Origin: Oligosphaeraceae bacterium
GTDB taxonomy: Bacteria; Verrucomicrobiota; Lentisphaeria; Oligosphaerales; Oligosphaeraceae
Reading direction: 5' to 3'
NCBI GenBank assembly: GCA_012515455.1
Contig: JAAYYJ010000051.1
Coordinates: 1 to 9,084, forward strand
Length of the DNA: 9,084 nucleotides
The notes below the pieces were generated by a model. That model was not told the DNA's origin and did no database searches. It was given only the letters and a program-made list of their open reading frames with translations. A program made the position numbers and the translations under genes. Shown here in pieces: positions 6,713 through 9,084 of the stretch (position 1 is the first letter of the stretch; each line of letters starts with the position of its first letter).

Positions 6713-8632
6713 ATGAGCGGTATGTACATTGATGCGGGGAATTTTGGCAATTACGGCGGATGGGTGCTCGATACCCTGCCAATGGGAAAGATCGGCGCCG
6801 CCTGCCTTATGGCACATGGACTGGGTATGCCTGTGCCCGACGCTGGCACGGATCTCGACATCACCACCCCGGGACAATACCATATCTATGTCCGCACCCG
6901 GGATTGGACCGCTAAATGGCGCCGGGGCACGCCCGCCGGACGCTTCGCGCTGTTGCTTGATGGCCAGGCGCTGCCCCGGGAGCTGGGCACCAACGGCGGG
7001 GACTGGTCCTGGCAGAAGGCCGGGGTGCTTGAACTGGCGCCGGGCAGGCACCGCCTGGCTCTCCATGACCTGACCGGCTTCAACGGCAGATGCGCCGCAG
7101 TCTATTTGTCGGATCAGGCGGCAGATGTGCCGCCAGATGGACTGCCCGAATGCGAGGCATTCCGGCTGCAACGCACCGGCAACGCGGTGGCGGAGGCCCC
7201 CGGGGAGTACGACCTGCTGGTGGCTGGCGGCGGCATCGCCGGGACGGTCACCGCGCTGGCAGCCGCACGCCTGGGCTTGCAGGCTGTCCTGCTGCAGGAT
7301 AAAAGTGTGCTGGGGGGCTGCAACAGCTCCGAAATCCGGGTGCCGCTGGGGGGCTGCACCCACGTCCAGCCTTACCCGAATATCGGCAACACGGTCCGCG
7401 AAATAGCCCCCATCTGCCTCAATCCCCGGGCGCGGGCGGCGGAGTGCTACGAGGATGACCGCAAGGCGTTCGCATTCAATGTCGATTGCAAGGGGAGGGC
7501 GGAACTGCGGCTGAATGAGTATGTCATGCGGGTGGAAATGGCGGCGGATCGAATCGCGGCCGTCATCACGCGCAATACCCGGACGGGACGGGATACCCGC
7601 TACCGGGCCCGCTTCTTTGCTGACTGTACCGGGGATGGCGCGGTCGCCGCTGCGGCCGGCGCCCGCTGCATGTATGGCACCGAGGGGTACGGGGTCTATC
7701 AGGAGAGCTTGGCGCCGGAAGAGTCGTCCCGGGAGGTCATGGGGATGTCCATGCTCTGGACCAGCGGGGACGAGGAACAGCCGGTGCCGTTCCCGGACCT
7801 CGACTGGGGCATCCCGTTCAATGAGGATTTGTGCAGCTATGTGACTTTCGGGGATTGGGAGGCCGAGAGCGGACAGTACCGGAACCAGGCGGAGGAAGCG
7901 GAGTATATCCGGGATTACGCGCTTATGACCACCTTCGCCAACTGGTCCTGGTTGAAGAACCATTCCCGGCGCAAGGCAGAGTGGGCCAACAAGCGCATCC
8001 TGTGGCTGAGCAGCTGTGGCGGAAAGCGGGAGAGCAGGCGGTTCATCGGTGACTATGTGATGACCCAGCACGACCTCGAGGATGGTATCAGGCACCGCGA
8101 CGGCACCGCCTCCATCACCTGGTCCATTGACCTGCATTATCCGGAACCACGCAACCGGGAACTGTTCGGGGACGAGCCTTTCCGCTCCTGTGCCTATCAC
8201 CGCGATTTGCCGGCCTTTATTCCTGTACCATATCGCTGCCTGTATGCCAAGGGGGTGCAGAACCTGTTCCTGGGCGGCAGGCTTATCAGTATGTCGCATG
8301 TGGCTTTTTCAGCCGTGCGGGTGATGCGCACCCTGGGATGCCTGGGGGAGGTTGTGGCCATGGCTGCGGCGGTGTGCGTCGAAAAGGATACCACACCCAG
8401 GGGCGTATACAGAAAACATTTGCCGGAGCTGAAGTGGAAAATGCGGGCGGGCATTCCCGTTCCCGAGCAATTTGACTGTCCCTCCGTGGGTGATACAGAG
8501 GCGTACCATTTTCAGAATGTAGGCTTTTTCAGATACAGACCCGACGGCAAGATACATCATCTTGACCCCAAAATACAGGCCGAAATCCGCAAACTGGGTA
8601 AGAAGAACCTCTATCCCCATACCGGAAAATGA
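6713..8632 (+). CDS. FAD-dependent oxidoreductase (FAD_oxidored type) with N-terminal beta-rich domain
   Basis: This is a 639-residue flavoprotein. Residues 1-133 form an N-terminal beta-rich module with a GQYHIYVRTRDW strand and a later L-APGRHRLALHDL strand, resembling the beta-sandwich or golvesin-like modules attached to such enzymes. Residue 166 onward is the FAD fold: DLLVAGGGIAG (167-177, GxGxxG-like), a second-strand region ending LLQDKSVLGG (193-202), and CNSSEIRV, usual in this group. FADCTGDGA (302-310) is the second FAD contact. GGRLIS (521-526) followed by the SAVRVMRTLG helix is the C-terminal FAD motif. A GKRESRRFIGDY segment (437-448) is also typical. There is no signal peptide, so it should be cytoplasmic despite the carbohydrate-binding-like N-terminus. 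The ATG at 6713 is chosen over the GTG at 6677 because GGAG (6700-6703) precedes it by nine bases. The substrate is unknown; the SDR upstream suggests a stepwise oxidation of a sugar or polyol. Confidence 0.85.
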   Translation: MSGMYIDAGNFGNYGGWVLDTLPMGKIGAACLMAHGLGMPVPDAGTDLDITTPGQYHIYVRTRDWTAKWRRGTPAGRFALLLDGQALPRELGTNGGDWSWQKAGVLELAPGRHRLALHDLTGFNGRCAAVYLSDQAADVPPDGLPECEAFRLQRTGNAVAEAPGEYDLLVAGGGIAGTVTALAAARLGLQAVLLQDKSVLGGCNSSEIRVPLGGCTHVQPYPNIGNTVREIAPICLNPRARAAECYEDDRKAFAFNVDCKGRAELRLNEYVMRVEMAADRIAAVITRNTRTGRDTRYRARFFADCTGDGAVAAAAGARCMYGTEGYGVYQESLAPEESSREVMGMSMLWTSGDEEQPVPFPDLDWGIPFNEDLCSYVTFGDWEAESGQYRNQAEEAEYIRDYALMTTFANWSWLKNHSRRKAEWANKRILWLSSCGGKRESRRFIGDYVMTQHDLEDGIRHRDGTASITWSIDLHYPEPRNRELFGDEPFRSCAYHRDLPAFIPVPYRCLYAKGVQNLFLGGRLISMSHVAFSAVRVMRTLGCLGEVVAMAAAVCVEKDTTPRGVYRKHLPELKWKMRAGIPVPEQFDCPSVGDTEAYHFQNVGFFRYRPDGKIHHLDPKIQAEIRKLGKKNLYPHTGK

Positions 8633-8735
8633 TGGTCCGGTGAACTGACCGGCGTAGCCGCAGCGCCGGTGCCGGCGGCGGAATTAATTGGCGTTGGGCA
8701 TAGCCCGCTCGAGATGAATTGCGGGAGAGCGAACC
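8633..8735 (+). other. G/C-rich gap with hairpin potential between the flavoprotein and the amidohydrolase-like gene
   Basis: CCGGT (8637-8641) can pair with ACCGG (8648-8652). A G/C-rich near-palindrome at 8664-8677 (CGCCGG-TG-CCGGCG) is followed by AATTAATT (8682-8689). Neither is a convincing intrinsic terminator. The next gene may be read through from the flavoprotein or have its own promoter here. Confidence 0.3.
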
Positions 8736-9084
8736 ATGGCAGAGCGCAGAATAGAGCATGAATGCACCAGCTGGATGTTGTTCCCCGAGGTGACCGGCGG
8801 CAAGACACTGCTGCACAAGAACCGGGATGCAAAAATGAATGACATCATTATTTGCAAGGGGAAGAATCCGCGCAAACATAAATGGATCGGCCTGGGCAAT
8901 CCTGGCAATCCCTGCATGGGACTGAACGAGAAAGGCCTCGCCATTGTCATGAACAGCGGCGAACTGACCCTGGAAAATGAACCGGCCAAAGAAAAGCGTC
9001 TGAAAACGCCCGCCATTCTACAGCTTCTCCTCGAAACCACCGCCACCGCCCAGGAAGCAGCCGCACAGTTTGAGGAAATCATCC
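8736..9084 (+). CDS. Probable Ntn-type cysteine hydrolase/acyltransferase (C45/isopenicillin N acyltransferase-like), partial
   Basis: This open frame starts at ATG 8736, eight bases after GGGAG (8723-8727), and runs off the window after 116 complete codons. The N-terminus reads EHECTSW, then a Gly-Gly turn and a HKNRDAK segment, and later CMGLNEKGLAIVMN. A Cys-Thr followed by a strand and an N-R-D motif, then M-G-x-N-x-x-G-L, is the pattern of Ntn hydrolases that cut linear amide bonds or transfer acyl groups, in which autocleavage exposes an N-terminal cysteine. Here Cys10 would be the nucleophile and Arg27-Asp28 the substrate-site pair, with a propeptide of only nine residues. No signal peptide is present, so it should act in the cytoplasm. 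C69 dipeptidases and choloylglycine hydrolases are alternatives. Its closeness to the SDR and flavoprotein genes suggests the pathway includes an amide or N-acyl substrate. Confidence 0.65.
   Translation, partial: MAERRIEHECTSWMLFPEVTGGKTLLHKNRDAKMNDIIICKGKNPRKHKWIGLGNPGNPCMGLNEKGLAIVMNSGELTLENEPAKEKRLKTPAILQLLLETTATAQEAAAQFEEII

Overview
The window looks like part of a chromosome from a member of the PVC group of bacteria, most likely Lentisphaerota (Victivallis-like). This rests on protein style rather than any marker gene. Two adjacent pseudopilin-like proteins carry the very conserved N-terminal FTxIELLVVIAIIAVLAS helix and a C-terminal H-X9-DG motif. They sit at the head of a run of catabolic-looking genes that includes a large FAD_oxidored-type protein. 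No rRNA, tRNA, CRISPR array, insertion sequence or phage gene was seen.

Left part, minus strand (1-3809): an amino-acid-type (polar amino acid / HAAT family) ABC importer. A 1227-residue protein carries a lipoprotein-like signal peptide, an array of SBP_bac_3 substrate-binding modules and a C-terminal HisM/GlnP-type permease domain. It overlaps by four bases (ATGA) with the start of its ATPase gene, of which only the first 43 codons are in the window. The receptor array adds up to four binding domains, but in permuted form: it begins with the second half of a domain, has three complete domains, and ends with the first half of a domain just before the membrane part.

Centre (3810-4227): a divergent intergenic region. 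It has a plausible minus-strand promoter for the transporter and, on the plus side, a leader with a perfect 10-bp inverted repeat followed by a second hairpin ahead of the first pseudopilin gene.

Right part, plus strand (4228-9084): two tandem pseudopilin-like genes of similar size, then a classical short-chain dehydrogenase/reductase (SDR), a FAD-dependent oxidoreductase with an N-terminal beta-rich extension, and the start of a probable Ntn-type cysteine amidohydrolase/acyltransferase cut by the window end. All five genes read the same way with good ribosome binding sites and gaps of 36-171 bases. A plausible reading is a small catabolic locus in which an oxidoreductase pair and an amide hydrolase act on one unidentified substrate and the pseudopilins act at the cell surface. 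The substrate cannot be named from sequence alone.

The most unusual items are the permuted, split receptor array with one domain lacking a usual ligand-binding aspartate, the structured leader before the pseudopilins, and the pairing of pseudopilin genes with a metabolic operon.
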